Shown piece after piece: positions 1 through 8,075 of a DNA stretch of 42,078 nt. The first letter of the stretch is position 1, and each line of letters begins with the position of its first letter. The notes under the pieces were generated by a model. That model worked only from the letters and a program-made list of their open reading frames with translations. It searched no databases and had not been told where the DNA came from. The translations under genes and the position numbers were made by a program. Origin of the DNA: Syntrophosphaera sp035450685 (GTDB taxonomy: Bacteria; Cloacimonadota; Cloacimonadia; Cloacimonadales; Cloacimonadaceae); NCBI GenBank assembly GCA_035450685.1, contig DAOTNF010000023.1, forward strand, positions 1 through 42,078, written 5' to 3'.

Positions 1-1328
1 ATGGTGACAGCGAAATCATTTTAGAAACAAACGACAAACAATATGAGATTCTGGATTCCGACCTCAGAGTCCGCGCCCGCTTCGCCAGTCCGTTTGAATC
101 CGATGACCGGGTTTCGGTAAGCATAGTTCAAAAGGGATATGGCGAGCACAAGCTGATTGCCTTGCACATCCCCACCAAGATTGTGTTTATGGATTACACT
201 TCCGTGGACCCGCTCACCCTCCTGGCCAGGGGTTACAAGGCTGCCGCGTTGCCGCTTAGTCTGCTGTTTTTAGCAGGTTGCCTGCTGTTGGTCATGCACA
301 CCCAACGTCGGCGCAAGCTGTGTATCAAAGCCGCCAATAGCGTTGAACAAGGCGTGATACTAATGAGTGGCAAAGACCGGATCCGCTTCTATAACCGCTA
401 TGTCCAGGAACTGCTATCCGAGGGATTGCCTCCGAATTTGGAGCAGAGGCACAAAAGCCTCAAGCGGTGTTTACCCGCGCTTTCCGAAACTTTGCGGCGC
501 TTTTGCCTGGTCAAAACCGACTCGCAGGACAGTGTCATGAATCTGGGCGCCAAGCTCATCCCCCACAAGGTGATGATCTACAATCTGCACGGGTTGCGCC
601 TGCGCTATCTGGTCACACTCCAGCCGCAGTTCACCAATTCTGACATTATCCAGGAAAAACTTGCCTGGGCAGACACCGCGCGCAGGCTGTCCCACAATGT
701 CCGGCGGCATATCTCAAACGTGATCTGGGCCCTCAACCCCCTGCAAAATGATGAGAACCTCAGCGATGGCGGCAGGGATAATGCCGGGACCATCCGCAGA
801 GAGGTGGAAAAGATCAGGGTCTTCACCCACGCTTTCCAGCGCTTCACCGAGATACGGGATAACGAACTGGAGACCCAGGACATCATCCCCTCGGTGGAAC
901 ACTGCATCAGCCGCATCAATCTGCCGGGCAACATCAATCTGATCAAGGACTGGTCGCTCAATTCCATCGCCACCCTCTTTGAACCCATCCGCTTTGAGGA
1001 AGCCCTCGGCAACCTCATCCACAACGCGGTGGACGCCATGCCCCAGGGCGGCACCCTGCACATCACCGTGAGGCATTTTCCGCTCCACGAAAGCCCGAAA
1101 GGTCCGCTCACCGTGCTGGTGGAGGTCGGGGACAGTGGCAAAGGCATCCCCGAAAAGTATTTGGAGGAGATCTGGCAGGCGTTCTTTACCACCAAGGATT
1201 CCGGCACCGGCATCGGCCTGCCTGAAAGCCGCAAGATCATCTGTTCGATGGGCGGCGATATAACGCTGGAAAGCCACGAAGGAGAAGGCACCGTGGTCTC
1301 GATCTGGTTGAGAGGGGGCGGAAAATGA
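1..1328 (+). CDS. Sensor histidine kinase, NtrB-like (5' end outside window)
   Basis: The reading frame is open from the first bases of the window, so the gene starts upstream; the first internal ATG (189) and the TTG at 162 are not credible starts. In-window order: a strand-rich segment that may be extracytoplasmic, one membrane helix (about nt 240-300), a short PAS-like linker (about nt 330-460), a dimerisation/phosphoacceptor segment, then a HATPase domain with N box (NLIHNAVDAM), DSGKGIP, FFTTK and GTGIGL. The likely phospho-His is encoded at 693-695 in ARRLSHNVRR. The usual H-E/D-x-K/N-x-P context is altered: Asn follows the His and the Pro is missing. It should phosphorylate the regulator encoded next, whose start overlaps its stop by 4 bases (ATGA). 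The signal is unknown. Family assignment is firm; the divergent H box leaves the kinase/phosphatase balance open. Confidence 0.88.
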   Translation, partial: GDSEIILETNDKQYEILDSDLRVRARFASPFESDDRVSVSIVQKGYGEHKLIALHIPTKIVFMDYTSVDPLTLLARGYKAAALPLSLLFLAGCLLLVMHTQRRRKLCIKAANSVEQGVILMSGKDRIRFYNRYVQELLSEGLPPNLEQRHKSLKRCLPALSETLRRFCLVKTDSQDSVMNLGAKLIPHKVMIYNLHGLRLRYLVTLQPQFTNSDIIQEKLAWADTARRLSHNVRRHISNVIWALNPLQNDENLSDGGRDNAGTIRREVEKIRVFTHAFQRFTEIRDNELETQDIIPSVEHCISRINLPGNINLIKDWSLNSIATLFEPIRFEEALGNLIHNAVDAMPQGGTLHITVRHFPLHESPKGPLTVLVEVGDSGKGIPEKYLEEIWQAFFTTKDSGTGIGLPESRKIICSMGGDITLESHEGEGTVVSIWLRGGGK

Positions 1329-2677
1329 AAGCCAGGATACTTCTGGCTGATGACGACAAGGTTTTTTGCGGCCTGGTGTCAAGCGTGCTGAAACGCAACG
1401 AGTATGAGGTGACCAGCGTCAACAGCGTGGAAGATGCCCAAATAGCGCTGCAACGCTCAGAATACGACATCATGATGCTGGATATGTGCTTTCCCGCCCT
1501 GAGCGACGGCTTTGGCCTGCTGGAGGAGGTGCGCCAGCAGTGGCCGCGGATGCTGGTGCTGATGATCTCGGGCTCGGGGCATATCCCCGATGCCGTGCAG
1601 GCAATCAAATATGGTGCTGCTGACTTCATCGAAAAGCCCTCTGAGCCTGAACACCTGCTGCTGCGCCTCAATGCCCTCCATGGACACCTGCTCAGGGAAA
1701 AGCAGCTTAAGCAGGCGCGGGTCGCCGCCATCGGCATGGTTGGTGTTTCCCGGGAAATGAACGCCGTCTTCGACGGCATCATCCAGGCTTCCCGTTTCGA
1801 CAATCCCGTGCTGATCACCGGCGAGACCGGAGTGGGCAAGGAATTGGCCGCCCGCGCCATCCACCGTCTCAGCGATTACGGGGACAGGAACATGCTGAGC
1901 ATCAACTGCGCCTCTGTGCCCCGCGAACTCTTTGAGGCGGAGCTGTTTGGCTATGCTCAGGGAGCTTTCACCGGAGCGGTGAAGGATCACAAGGGTTTCT
2001 TTGAATATGCGCACAACACCAGCTTCTTCCTGGATGAGGTGGGGGAACTTCCCCTGGAACTACAGGCTAAGATCCTGCGCGTGATCTCGGAAGGGGAAAT
2101 GCAAAAGATCGGGGGCGACATCCGTCCTGTCAAAACACGTATCATCAGCGCTTCCAACCGCGATCTGGAACAGGCAGTCGAGCAGGGCACGTTTCGCGGT
2201 GACCTCTTTTACAGGCTCAACGCCATACACATCCACATTCCTCCCCTCAGAACCAGGCGGGAGGACATCCCCGGCCTGGCACAATACTTTCTCAACGAGT
2301 TCTGCGCCAAACAAAGCATCACCCCAAAATTCCTCACTCCGGAAGCCCAAAGCTGGCTGCACCAGAGAAAATGGAAAGGAAACGTGCGTGAACTCAAAAA
2401 CTGTGTTGAGCGTGCGGTAATTTTCACCACAAGCGACTATCTCGATGTGGTAGATTTTACCACAGCCGAGACTAATGCCGTTAAAAATCATGCAGGGGAG
2501 AGGCTTTTCTCCCTGGCGGAATTGCTTAAGGCATACGAAAAGCAACTCATCGAGTTCTATCTCAAAGAAAACAAATATAATGTCAGCCAGACAGCCAAAC
2601 ACCTTGATACAGACCGCTCTAACCTGTTTAAGAAGATAAAGCAGCTCAATATCCAGCTTCCTCAGCAAGACCAATAA
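1325..2677 (+). CDS. Sigma-54-dependent response regulator, NtrC family
   Basis: 450 residues with the classic three-part layout. The receiver domain (1-120) has the acidic DDD cluster, phosphoacceptor Asp53, Ser82 and Lys104. The AAA+ domain (about 138-370) has Walker A GETGVGKE (166-173), the sigma-54-contacting GAFTGA loop (213-218) and Walker B FFLDE (234-238). The C-terminus is a Fis-type helix-turn-helix (about 410-445, NVSQTAKHLDTDRSNLFKKI). It should activate RNA polymerase with sigma-54 at -24/-12 promoters after phosphorylation by the upstream kinase. Its start overlaps the kinase stop by 4 bases, so the two are co-translated. A perfect dyad that could be its own binding site lies inside its 3' end and another just after its stop. 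The regulon is not known. Confidence 0.95.
   Translation: MKARILLADDDKVFCGLVSSVLKRNEYEVTSVNSVEDAQIALQRSEYDIMMLDMCFPALSDGFGLLEEVRQQWPRMLVLMISGSGHIPDAVQAIKYGAADFIEKPSEPEHLLLRLNALHGHLLREKQLKQARVAAIGMVGVSREMNAVFDGIIQASRFDNPVLITGETGVGKELAARAIHRLSDYGDRNMLSINCASVPRELFEAELFGYAQGAFTGAVKDHKGFFEYAHNTSFFLDEVGELPLELQAKILRVISEGEMQKIGGDIRPVKTRIISASNRDLEQAVEQGTFRGDLFYRLNAIHIHIPPLRTRREDIPGLAQYFLNEFCAKQSITPKFLTPEAQSWLHQRKWKGNVRELKNCVERAVIFTTSDYLDVVDFTTAETNAVKNHAGERLFSLAELLKAYEKQLIEFYLKENKYNVSQTAKHLDTDRSNLFKKIKQLNIQLPQQDQ
2446..2464. promoter_or_regulatory. Dyad TGTGGTA-N5-TACCACA, copy 1 (candidate activator site)
   Basis: A perfect 7+5+7 inverted repeat inside the 3' coding part of the regulator gene. The same arms and spacer length recur at 2682-2700. 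The size matches the dyads bound by NtrC-type Fis HTH dimers (short arms separated by 5 bp). A degenerate third version (GTGCGGTA ... TCACCAC) lies at about 2412-2430. Binding by the neighbouring regulator is an inference. Confidence 0.5.
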
Positions 2678-2681
2678 GCTT

Positions 2682-2700
2682 TGTGGTATATTTTACCACA
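2682..2700. promoter_or_regulatory. Dyad TGTGGTA-N5-TACCACA, copy 2 (candidate enhancer)
   Basis: A perfect 7-bp inverted repeat with a 5-bp spacer, starting 4 bases after the regulator stop. It lies about 64 bp upstream of a -24/-12-like element, the usual place for an upstream activating sequence of a sigma-54 promoter. It has the same arms as the copy in the coding region. It could also act as a weak hairpin at the end of the regulator transcript, but it has no T-tract after it. Confidence 0.6.
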
Positions 2701-2763
2701 CCCGCAACTCTGTCTTTTCAGCTAAATCGCTGATATGTAATCCTCTATGCCTTTCTGCCGGAA

Positions 2764-2780
2764 TTGGCTCGCCACTTGTT
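2764..2780 (+). promoter_or_regulatory. Sigma-54-like -24/-12 promoter
   Basis: TTGGCTCGCCACTTGTT fits the consensus TTGGCACG-N4-TTGCT. The GG and the -12 G are ten bases apart as required; the deviations are T for A at -22 and T for C in the -12 box. The dyad at 2682-2700 lies at enhancer distance. Alternative: a TATAAT hexamer at 2785-2790 with TTGGCT 15 bp upstream could be read as a housekeeping promoter. Confidence 0.5.
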
Positions 2781-2791
2781 ACCTTATAATG

Positions 2792-2940
2792 CCAATTCTA
2801 TGTCTTTCGGAATCGGTTTTGTAGGATCTGTAGGCTTGGTCTGCAGGCAGGTGAACCAAACATAGGAGTGCAGGTAAGGCTAATGGCAGAACTGAAAGCC
2901 TTCAGGCCGGGATTCTCATGGTCCCGGCCTTCTGTTTTTT
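2792..2940 (+). ncRNA. Candidate small RNA or leader ending at an intrinsic terminator
   Basis: If transcription starts about 12 bases after the -12 element, the RNA would be roughly 150 nt and end at the GC-rich terminator at 2905-2940, before the malic enzyme gene. No convincing ORF fills it: a 21-codon frame from the ATG at about 2801 has no ribosome binding site, and a 24-codon frame from about 2884 runs through the terminator stem. It does not look like SRP, 6S, tmRNA or RNase P RNA. It could instead be an attenuated leader of the malic enzyme gene. The call rests on promoter-terminator geometry only. Confidence 0.35.
2905..2940 (+). terminator. Intrinsic terminator before the malic enzyme gene
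   Basis: Arms GGCCGGGA (2905-2912) and TCCCGGCC (2922-2929) enclose a 9-base loop and are followed by TTCTGTTTTTT. It separates the two-component/sRNA unit from the malic enzyme gene. A TTGACA at 2954-2959, just after it, could begin the promoter of the next gene. Confidence 0.8.
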
Positions 2941-3008
2941 GCACTGAAGAAGATTGACAATAATTCGCGGCTGTCCAAAGTGGATTTATCAAGAAAAGAG
3001 GAGTGGAA

Positions 3009-4466
3009 ATGAGCGACCTGCGCGTGAATCTTTCCAATCTGAACGAATATTTTAGCGAGCGTTTTCCCGCGGAGACCGTTGCGGCTGCGCAAACGGCATT
3101 TCTGAAAAAGCTTTCGGAGCTTACCCACCGGTACTACCGGGGCAAGATGCAAACCCTGCCCAAAGCGGGCATCTGGGGTTTCAACTGGTTCAATGTCTGG
3201 TACACACCCGGGGTTTCCGCTGTGTCCACAACTATCCGTGATAAGCAGGAAAGCTCCTGGGAACTGAGCAACCGCGGCAATCTGGTGGCGGTGGTGAGCG
3301 ACAGCACCAGGGTCCTGGGGGATGGCGATTGCGGGCCTTCCGGCGGTTTGGGCGTGATGGAAGGCAAGGCCATGCTGATGAAGTATCTGGGTGGCTTCGA
3401 TGCCCTCGCCCTCTGTGTGAACAACCGGGATGGGGACGGCAAACCTGATCCCGCCAGGCTGATAGATTTTGTCAGGATGCTGGCTCCCAGCGTGGGCGCG
3501 GTAAATCTGGAAGATATCTCCCAGCCGAATTGCTACCGGGTGCTGGACGAACTGCGCGAAAGCTGTGGCATCCCGGTTTGGCACGATGATGCCCAGGGCA
3601 CCGCCTGCGTCACTTTGGCGGGGCTGCTGAACGCGCTCGAGCTGGCGGGAAAGCAAATCGGGGAGATTCGCACGGTGCTTTTTGGCGCCGGAGCTTCCAA
3701 TACCACGATTGCCAGCATCTTGCTGCAGTCGGGACTGGATCCCGCCAACCTTGTCATGTTCGACAGCAAGGGAGCGCTGCACGCCGGCAGGGAAGACCTG
3801 GCCAGCAATCCGGACAAATACAAGCAGTGGGGTCTGGCAAAGATCAGCAATCCCAAACGCCTGCGCGACATGGACGAGGCTATGGCGGGGGCTGACGTGC
3901 TCATCTCCCTTTCCACTCCCGGGCCGCATACCATAAAACCCCAGTGGATCAGCCGGATGGCGGAAAAGGCCATCGTCTTCACCTGCGCCAATCCGGTTCC
4001 TGAGATCTATCCGCATGCCGCCAAGGCAGCCGGAGCCTATATCGTGGCCACCGGCAGGGGAGATTTTCCCAACCAGATCAACAACTCCTGCGGCTTTCCC
4101 GGCATCCTCAAAGGTGCGCTGATGGTGCGTGCCAGCAAGATCACCGACGGCATGGCCATTCGCGCCGCCCATTCTTTGGCGGAATACGCGCGGCGCAGGG
4201 GGATCGACGCGGAAAACATCGTGCCCCGCATGGACGAGGCGGATGTCTTTGCCCACGAAGCTGCCGAAGTTGCAGATCAGGCTGTCGCCGAGGGTGTTGC
4301 CAGGCTGCCGCTGGGCAGGGAGGAAGTTTTTGCCCGCGCCAAGGCGGATATCGACGCCACCCGCGCCCTCTGCCACAAGATGATGGACGATGGCAGCATC
4401 CCTGCCCCGCCCGCGGAACTGATCCAGCAGGCTCTGGACTTCGCCGCCGCACAGGTAGGGAAGTAA
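3009..4466 (+). CDS. Malic enzyme-type oxidoreductase (malate to pyruvate + CO2)
   Basis: 485 residues. The ATG at 3009 is preceded by GAGGAG with 5-base spacing; a GTG at 3003 lies within the ribosome binding site. The N-terminal malic domain has the tyrosine region (THRYYRGKM), an MEGKAMLMK lysine segment and NLEDIS. The metal/substrate motif reads PVWHDDAQGTA where PVFHDDQHGTA is usual. The NAD(P)-binding domain has VLFGAGASN, CANPVPEI and a downstream NNSCGFPGI segment where FPNNVFIFPG-like text is typical. The GLGDIG-type glycine loop is replaced by GDGDCGPSGGLG. The fold and oxidative decarboxylation of malate are likely; the altered loop leaves cofactor choice, or a related 2-hydroxy-acid substrate, open. 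It would link the C4 pool to pyruvate in a fermentative metabolism. Confidence 0.85.
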   Translation: MSDLRVNLSNLNEYFSERFPAETVAAAQTAFLKKLSELTHRYYRGKMQTLPKAGIWGFNWFNVWYTPGVSAVSTTIRDKQESSWELSNRGNLVAVVSDSTRVLGDGDCGPSGGLGVMEGKAMLMKYLGGFDALALCVNNRDGDGKPDPARLIDFVRMLAPSVGAVNLEDISQPNCYRVLDELRESCGIPVWHDDAQGTACVTLAGLLNALELAGKQIGEIRTVLFGAGASNTTIASILLQSGLDPANLVMFDSKGALHAGREDLASNPDKYKQWGLAKISNPKRLRDMDEAMAGADVLISLSTPGPHTIKPQWISRMAEKAIVFTCANPVPEIYPHAAKAAGAYIVATGRGDFPNQINNSCGFPGILKGALMVRASKITDGMAIRAAHSLAEYARRRGIDAENIVPRMDEADVFAHEAAEVADQAVAEGVARLPLGREEVFARAKADIDATRALCHKMMDDGSIPAPPAELIQQALDFAAAQVGK

Positions 4467-4481
4467 AAAGGAATAGAAATA

Positions 4482-5378
4482 TTGTCGAAGAGCAAGTGGC
4501 GCCTGGTCTTTAACCTGCTCAAGGTCTGCCTCACAGCCTTAATCCTGTGGGGGGTTTTTGCCAGGATCGACCTCAAAGCCCTTTGGACAAGCATCGTGGC
4601 GCTGCCTCTGTGGCTCTTGCCTGCCCTGGTGCTGCTCAGTCTGATCCGGAACTGGGGGCAGTTCATCAACTGGTGCTATTCCCTGCAGATCAATCCCAAA
4701 TATATTCCCGATCGCAAGGAGCAACTGGTTTCCTATCTGATCGGCCTGCCTCTGCGTTTCGCGGTTCCCGGGGGTTCTGCCAGCGCGGGCAAGGTCTTTT
4801 TTGTGAGCAACAGCAGCCGCTGGGCTTCCCTGTTTTCCTTCGCTATGGAGCGGGCTTTCCTCACCTGGAGTACCTGGACTTATGCCTTTGCCGCCGCGCT
4901 TTTCTATTACCGAAACTTTCCTCTCTGGCTGCGCCTGGGGGCGCTGATCCTGACCCTCACCGCTCCACTTTGGGGCTACTGGCTGTTGGGAACGAGCGGT
5001 AAAACGCGCTGGCTCAAGCCCGGCTATGCCCGCTATGCGCTGCGTATCTCAGCCATCCAGACCGGCATCGCGGCGCTTTCCTATGTCCAGTATTGGCTGA
5101 TCCTGAACCAGATACACCCGATCAGTTTTTGGGAAAGCACCCTGCGCATGTCTCTCACCCAGTTTTCAAACAGTATCCCCTTCACCGTAGGTGGCTTGGG
5201 ACTGCGCGAGGGTTTTGCCATCCATTTCCTTGCCGGAGCGGGATATGACGCCAGCCAGGCGGTCACCGCCACCCTCACCCTATTCGCCGTGCAAGACCTG
5301 CTCTTTGCCCTGCCGGGCTTGCTGCTCCTGATGTTTAACAAGAGCAGGAGGAGTGATTACGCCCATGCCGGAAATTAA
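4482..5378 (+). CDS. YbhN/AglD-type flippase-like membrane protein (LPG synthase TM region family)
   Basis: 298 residues, nearly all hydrophobic, with about seven or eight predicted membrane helices. It resembles the membrane half of lysylphosphatidylglycerol synthases (UPF0104): an early PGG..SAGKVFFV loop and a late SIPFTVGGLGLREG signature, the family's conserved PxxGGxGxRE region. It lacks the C-terminal aminoacyl-transferase domain, so lipid lysinylation is unlikely. Such proteins are thought to move lipids or lipid-linked precursors; the substrate here is unknown. The start is TTG, preceded by AAAAAGGAA about 9 bases upstream. It lies 15 bases after the malic enzyme stop and overlaps trmFO by 14 bases, so the three genes are probably one transcript. 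Confidence 0.78.
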   Translation: MSKSKWRLVFNLLKVCLTALILWGVFARIDLKALWTSIVALPLWLLPALVLLSLIRNWGQFINWCYSLQINPKYIPDRKEQLVSYLIGLPLRFAVPGGSASAGKVFFVSNSSRWASLFSFAMERAFLTWSTWTYAFAAALFYYRNFPLWLRLGALILTLTAPLWGYWLLGTSGKTRWLKPGYARYALRISAIQTGIAALSYVQYWLILNQIHPISFWESTLRMSLTQFSNSIPFTVGGLGLREGFAIHFLAGAGYDASQAVTATLTLFAVQDLLFALPGLLLLMFNKSRRSDYAHAGN

Positions 5379-6672
5379 GATCATCGGAGCCGGCCTGGCT
5401 GGCAGTGAAGCGGCCCTTTGCCTGGCAGAGATGGGTATTTCCGTGAATCTCCTGGAGATGCGTCCGCTGCGCATGACACCCGCCCACGGGACGGATCTGG
5501 CGGCGGAGTTGGTCTGCAGCAATTCGCTCAAGTCTGACCTGCTGGACACCGCTTCCGGACTGCTCAAGGAGGAGTTGCGCCTGCTTGGTTCCCGGCTGCT
5601 GCCCATCGCTCAGAGCTGCGCCGTTCCCGCCGGGCACGCCCTGGCTGTGGATCGCCTCCTCTTTGCCCAAAAGGTGACCCAAACCCTGCAAAACCATCCC
5701 CGGATCAGGATAACAAGGCAGGAGGTGACCGAACTTCCCGCCGAATGCAGCATCCTCTGTGCCGGGCCTTTGGTCTCGGACAGCCTGGCCAGATCGCTTC
5801 AGGAGGTGGTGGGGGAATCCCAGCTCAGCTTCTTTGACGCCATCGCCCCCATCGTGAGCGCCGAGAGCATCGACTCCGCCAAGGTTTACGCCAAAGACCG
5901 CTATGACAAGGGCGAGCCGGACTATCTGAACTGCGCCTTCACCCGCGAGGAATACTACCGCTTTGTCGATGCCCTGCTGGAGGGCGAACAGCATCAGGCG
6001 CGGGAGTTTGAAAACGAGTTCTTCCGCGAGGTGGATTTCAACTACTATGAGAACTGCACGCCGATCGAAGAGCTGGCCAGGCGCGGCAGGGAGACCCTGC
6101 GCCACGGCGTTATGCGCCCCATGGGACTGGAGCGCGACGGAGTGAAGCCCTTCGCGGTATTGCAACTGAGGGCGGAAAACAAAGACCGCACGGCCTTCAA
6201 CCTGGTGGGCTGCCAGACCATGTTGCGCTATCCCGAGCAGCAGAGGATCTTCCGCCTCATCCCCGGTCTGGAGCAGGCTGAGTTCCTGCGCTTTGGCTCC
6301 ATCCACCGCAACAGCTATCTGAACGCGCCCCGGGTTCTGGCCCCCAATCTAACTTTGCGCAACGCGCGCCACATCTTTGTTGCCGGGCAACTGGCGGGGG
6401 TGGAAGGCTATGTGGAGTGCATGGGCATGGGGCTGCTGGTGGCGAAGATCATCGGGGAAGGCATCGGGATGTTGCCGCCGCAAACCATATTGGGGCAGAT
6501 TTGGCGCCGTCTGATCGACCCCGAGCAAAAGAACTTTCAACCCGTCAATGCCAATTTTGGCATCCTTCCCGCCCTGGATGACAATGTGCGGGACAAAAAG
6601 CTGAAAAAGCAGCTCTACTCAAAGCGCAGCCTGGAAGCGCTGAGAGGCTTTTTGGAAGAGAACGATGGTTAA
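5365..6672 (+). CDS. trmFO: TrmFO, folate-dependent tRNA (uracil-54-C5) methyltransferase
   Basis: 435 residues from the ATG at 5365. A GTG at 5353 sits on the AGGAGG itself, so the ATG is preferred. The N-terminus carries the FAD dinucleotide motif GAGLAGSEAA (8-17). The family-defining TPAHGTDLAAELVCSNSLKSD stretch follows (positions approximately 34-54), then GCQTMLRYPEQQRIF, SIHRNSYLNAPRVL and the late GVEGYVECMGMG segment. It uses 5,10-methylenetetrahydrofolate and FADH2 to methylate U54 of tRNA and is cytoplasmic. Length matches the family (about 435-450). TrmFO replaces SAM-dependent TrmA in many Gram-positives and FCB-like bacteria. Confidence 0.96.
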   Translation: MPEIKIIGAGLAGSEAALCLAEMGISVNLLEMRPLRMTPAHGTDLAAELVCSNSLKSDLLDTASGLLKEELRLLGSRLLPIAQSCAVPAGHALAVDRLLFAQKVTQTLQNHPRIRITRQEVTELPAECSILCAGPLVSDSLARSLQEVVGESQLSFFDAIAPIVSAESIDSAKVYAKDRYDKGEPDYLNCAFTREEYYRFVDALLEGEQHQAREFENEFFREVDFNYYENCTPIEELARRGRETLRHGVMRPMGLERDGVKPFAVLQLRAENKDRTAFNLVGCQTMLRYPEQQRIFRLIPGLEQAEFLRFGSIHRNSYLNAPRVLAPNLTLRNARHIFVAGQLAGVEGYVECMGMGLLVAKIIGEGIGMLPPQTILGQIWRRLIDPEQKNFQPVNANFGILPALDDNVRDKKLKKQLYSKRSLEALRGFLEENDG

Positions 6673-6746
6673 ATCCCGGTTCCGCCTGCCGCCCGCGGAA
6701 ACAAGGCCAAAAACAGAACTGAATACCCACACTATGAGGACATTAC

Positions 6747-8075
6747 ATGCAATATGAAGATAAAGACTATCTGGTGGAGGAATACGATCTCGAGCCGGAT
6801 TCCTGGGAAGATTTAGAGCGGGAAGACAAGACCGCCTTTCTGGCAGCGATAGTCCGCCAGGACGAGACGGAGAAGGACAGCCAGGCCAGCCTGGATGAAT
6901 TGGAAAGGCTTGCCAATACCGCCGGCATCGAGGTGCTGGGACGCTATACCCAGAAGCGCAACAACCCCGAGCGTGCCAGCTACTTCGGCAAAGGGTTTCT
7001 GGAGGAAATCAGCCACCGAATGCACCAGGCCCAGGCGGATTTGCTGATCGTGAACGAGGAACTCAACCCCATCCAGCAGCGCAACATCGAGCAAAACTTC
7101 AGCATCCGCGTGATCGACCGCACTGAGGTCATCCTTTCCATCTTCCACGACCATGCCCGCACCCGCGAAGCCAAGCTGCAGGTGAAACTCGCCGAACTGC
7201 AGTATCAACTGCCCCGCCTGCGCCGCCTCTGGGGACACTTCGACAAGGAGCGCGGCTCGGTGCGCTCCAGCGGAGGTTCCGCCACCCGGGGCATGGGCGA
7301 AAAACAGATTGAGATCGACAAGCGCCTCATCCGCACCCAGATTCGCCGCATAAAGGAAGAGATTGCCGCCATTTCCCAGAACAAAGAAACCCAGCGCAAG
7401 CAACGCGGCCGCACCAAAAAGATTTGCCTCGTGGGCTACACCAACGCAGGTAAATCGACCCTTTTCAACGCCCTCACGGAAGCGGATGTGCTGGTGGAGG
7501 ACAAGCTCTTTGCCACCCTGGATTCCACCTCGCGCCAGCTCAAGCTCTCCACCTCCTTTCCCGTGGTGATTTCGGACACAGTCGGCTTCATCTCCAACCT
7601 GCCCCATCACCTGGTGGCCTCCTTCAGCGCCACCCTCATGGAAGTGCAGGACGCCGACCTGCTACTGCATCTGGTGGACGTCTCCGATGAACGCTTTGAA
7701 TACTACATCGGACAGGTGAACCAGGTGCTCAAGGGATTGGGGGCGGACAAGATTCCACAGTTGCTGGTGCTGAACAAGACCGATTGCGTGGACAGCATCT
7801 TCCTCACCTTTGTCCGCAAACGCTTCCCTGAGGCGCTGCAGATTTGCGCCCTGAAAAAAGATCAGATTCCCGAGCTGCTGGATCGCATCGAAAAGGAACT
7901 CTTCCACATCCAGGCGCTCAAGGTGCTGTTGCCTTACGACAGGGGCGGACTGGTCTCCCTCTTGCACGACATCGCCGTGGTGCAGGCGGAGGAATACCGC
8001 ACCGATGGCATCTACATGGAAGTGCTGGTAAATCAGGAGGATATCTACCATATTCAAGAGTATTTATTGACATAA
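6747..8075 (+). CDS. hflX: HflX ribosome-associated GTPase
   Basis: 442 residues; ATG preceded by GAGGA. The N-terminal HflX domain includes the glycine-rich linker, here GGSATRGMGEKQIEIDKR, where GGIGTRGPGETQLETDRR is usual. The G domain has G1 GYTNAGKS (230-237), G3 DTVG (277-280) and G4 NKTD (343-346). HflX binds the 50S subunit and splits or rescues stalled ribosomes, often under heat stress. The N-terminal 30 residues are very acidic. The gap after trmFO is 74 bases with no clear terminator. The -35 of the next promoter overlaps its stop codon. Confidence 0.95.
   Translation: MQYEDKDYLVEEYDLEPDSWEDLEREDKTAFLAAIVRQDETEKDSQASLDELERLANTAGIEVLGRYTQKRNNPERASYFGKGFLEEISHRMHQAQADLLIVNEELNPIQQRNIEQNFSIRVIDRTEVILSIFHDHARTREAKLQVKLAELQYQLPRLRRLWGHFDKERGSVRSSGGSATRGMGEKQIEIDKRLIRTQIRRIKEEIAAISQNKETQRKQRGRTKKICLVGYTNAGKSTLFNALTEADVLVEDKLFATLDSTSRQLKLSTSFPVVISDTVGFISNLPHHLVASFSATLMEVQDADLLLHLVDVSDERFEYYIGQVNQVLKGLGADKIPQLLVLNKTDCVDSIFLTFVRKRFPEALQICALKKDQIPELLDRIEKELFHIQALKVLLPYDRGGLVSLLHDIAVVQAEEYRTDGIYMEVLVNQEDIYHIQEYLLT

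Noticed and set aside
2785..2790. TATAAT as the sole promoter of the putative small RNA
   Set aside because: The only -35-like hexamer (TTGGCT) is 15 bp away and is better explained as the -24 box; kept as an alternative, not as the main call.
2916..4376. 486-codon minus-strand open frame
   Set aside because: It lies antisense to the full-length malic enzyme and its translation has no domain; it is an artefact of GC-biased codon use.
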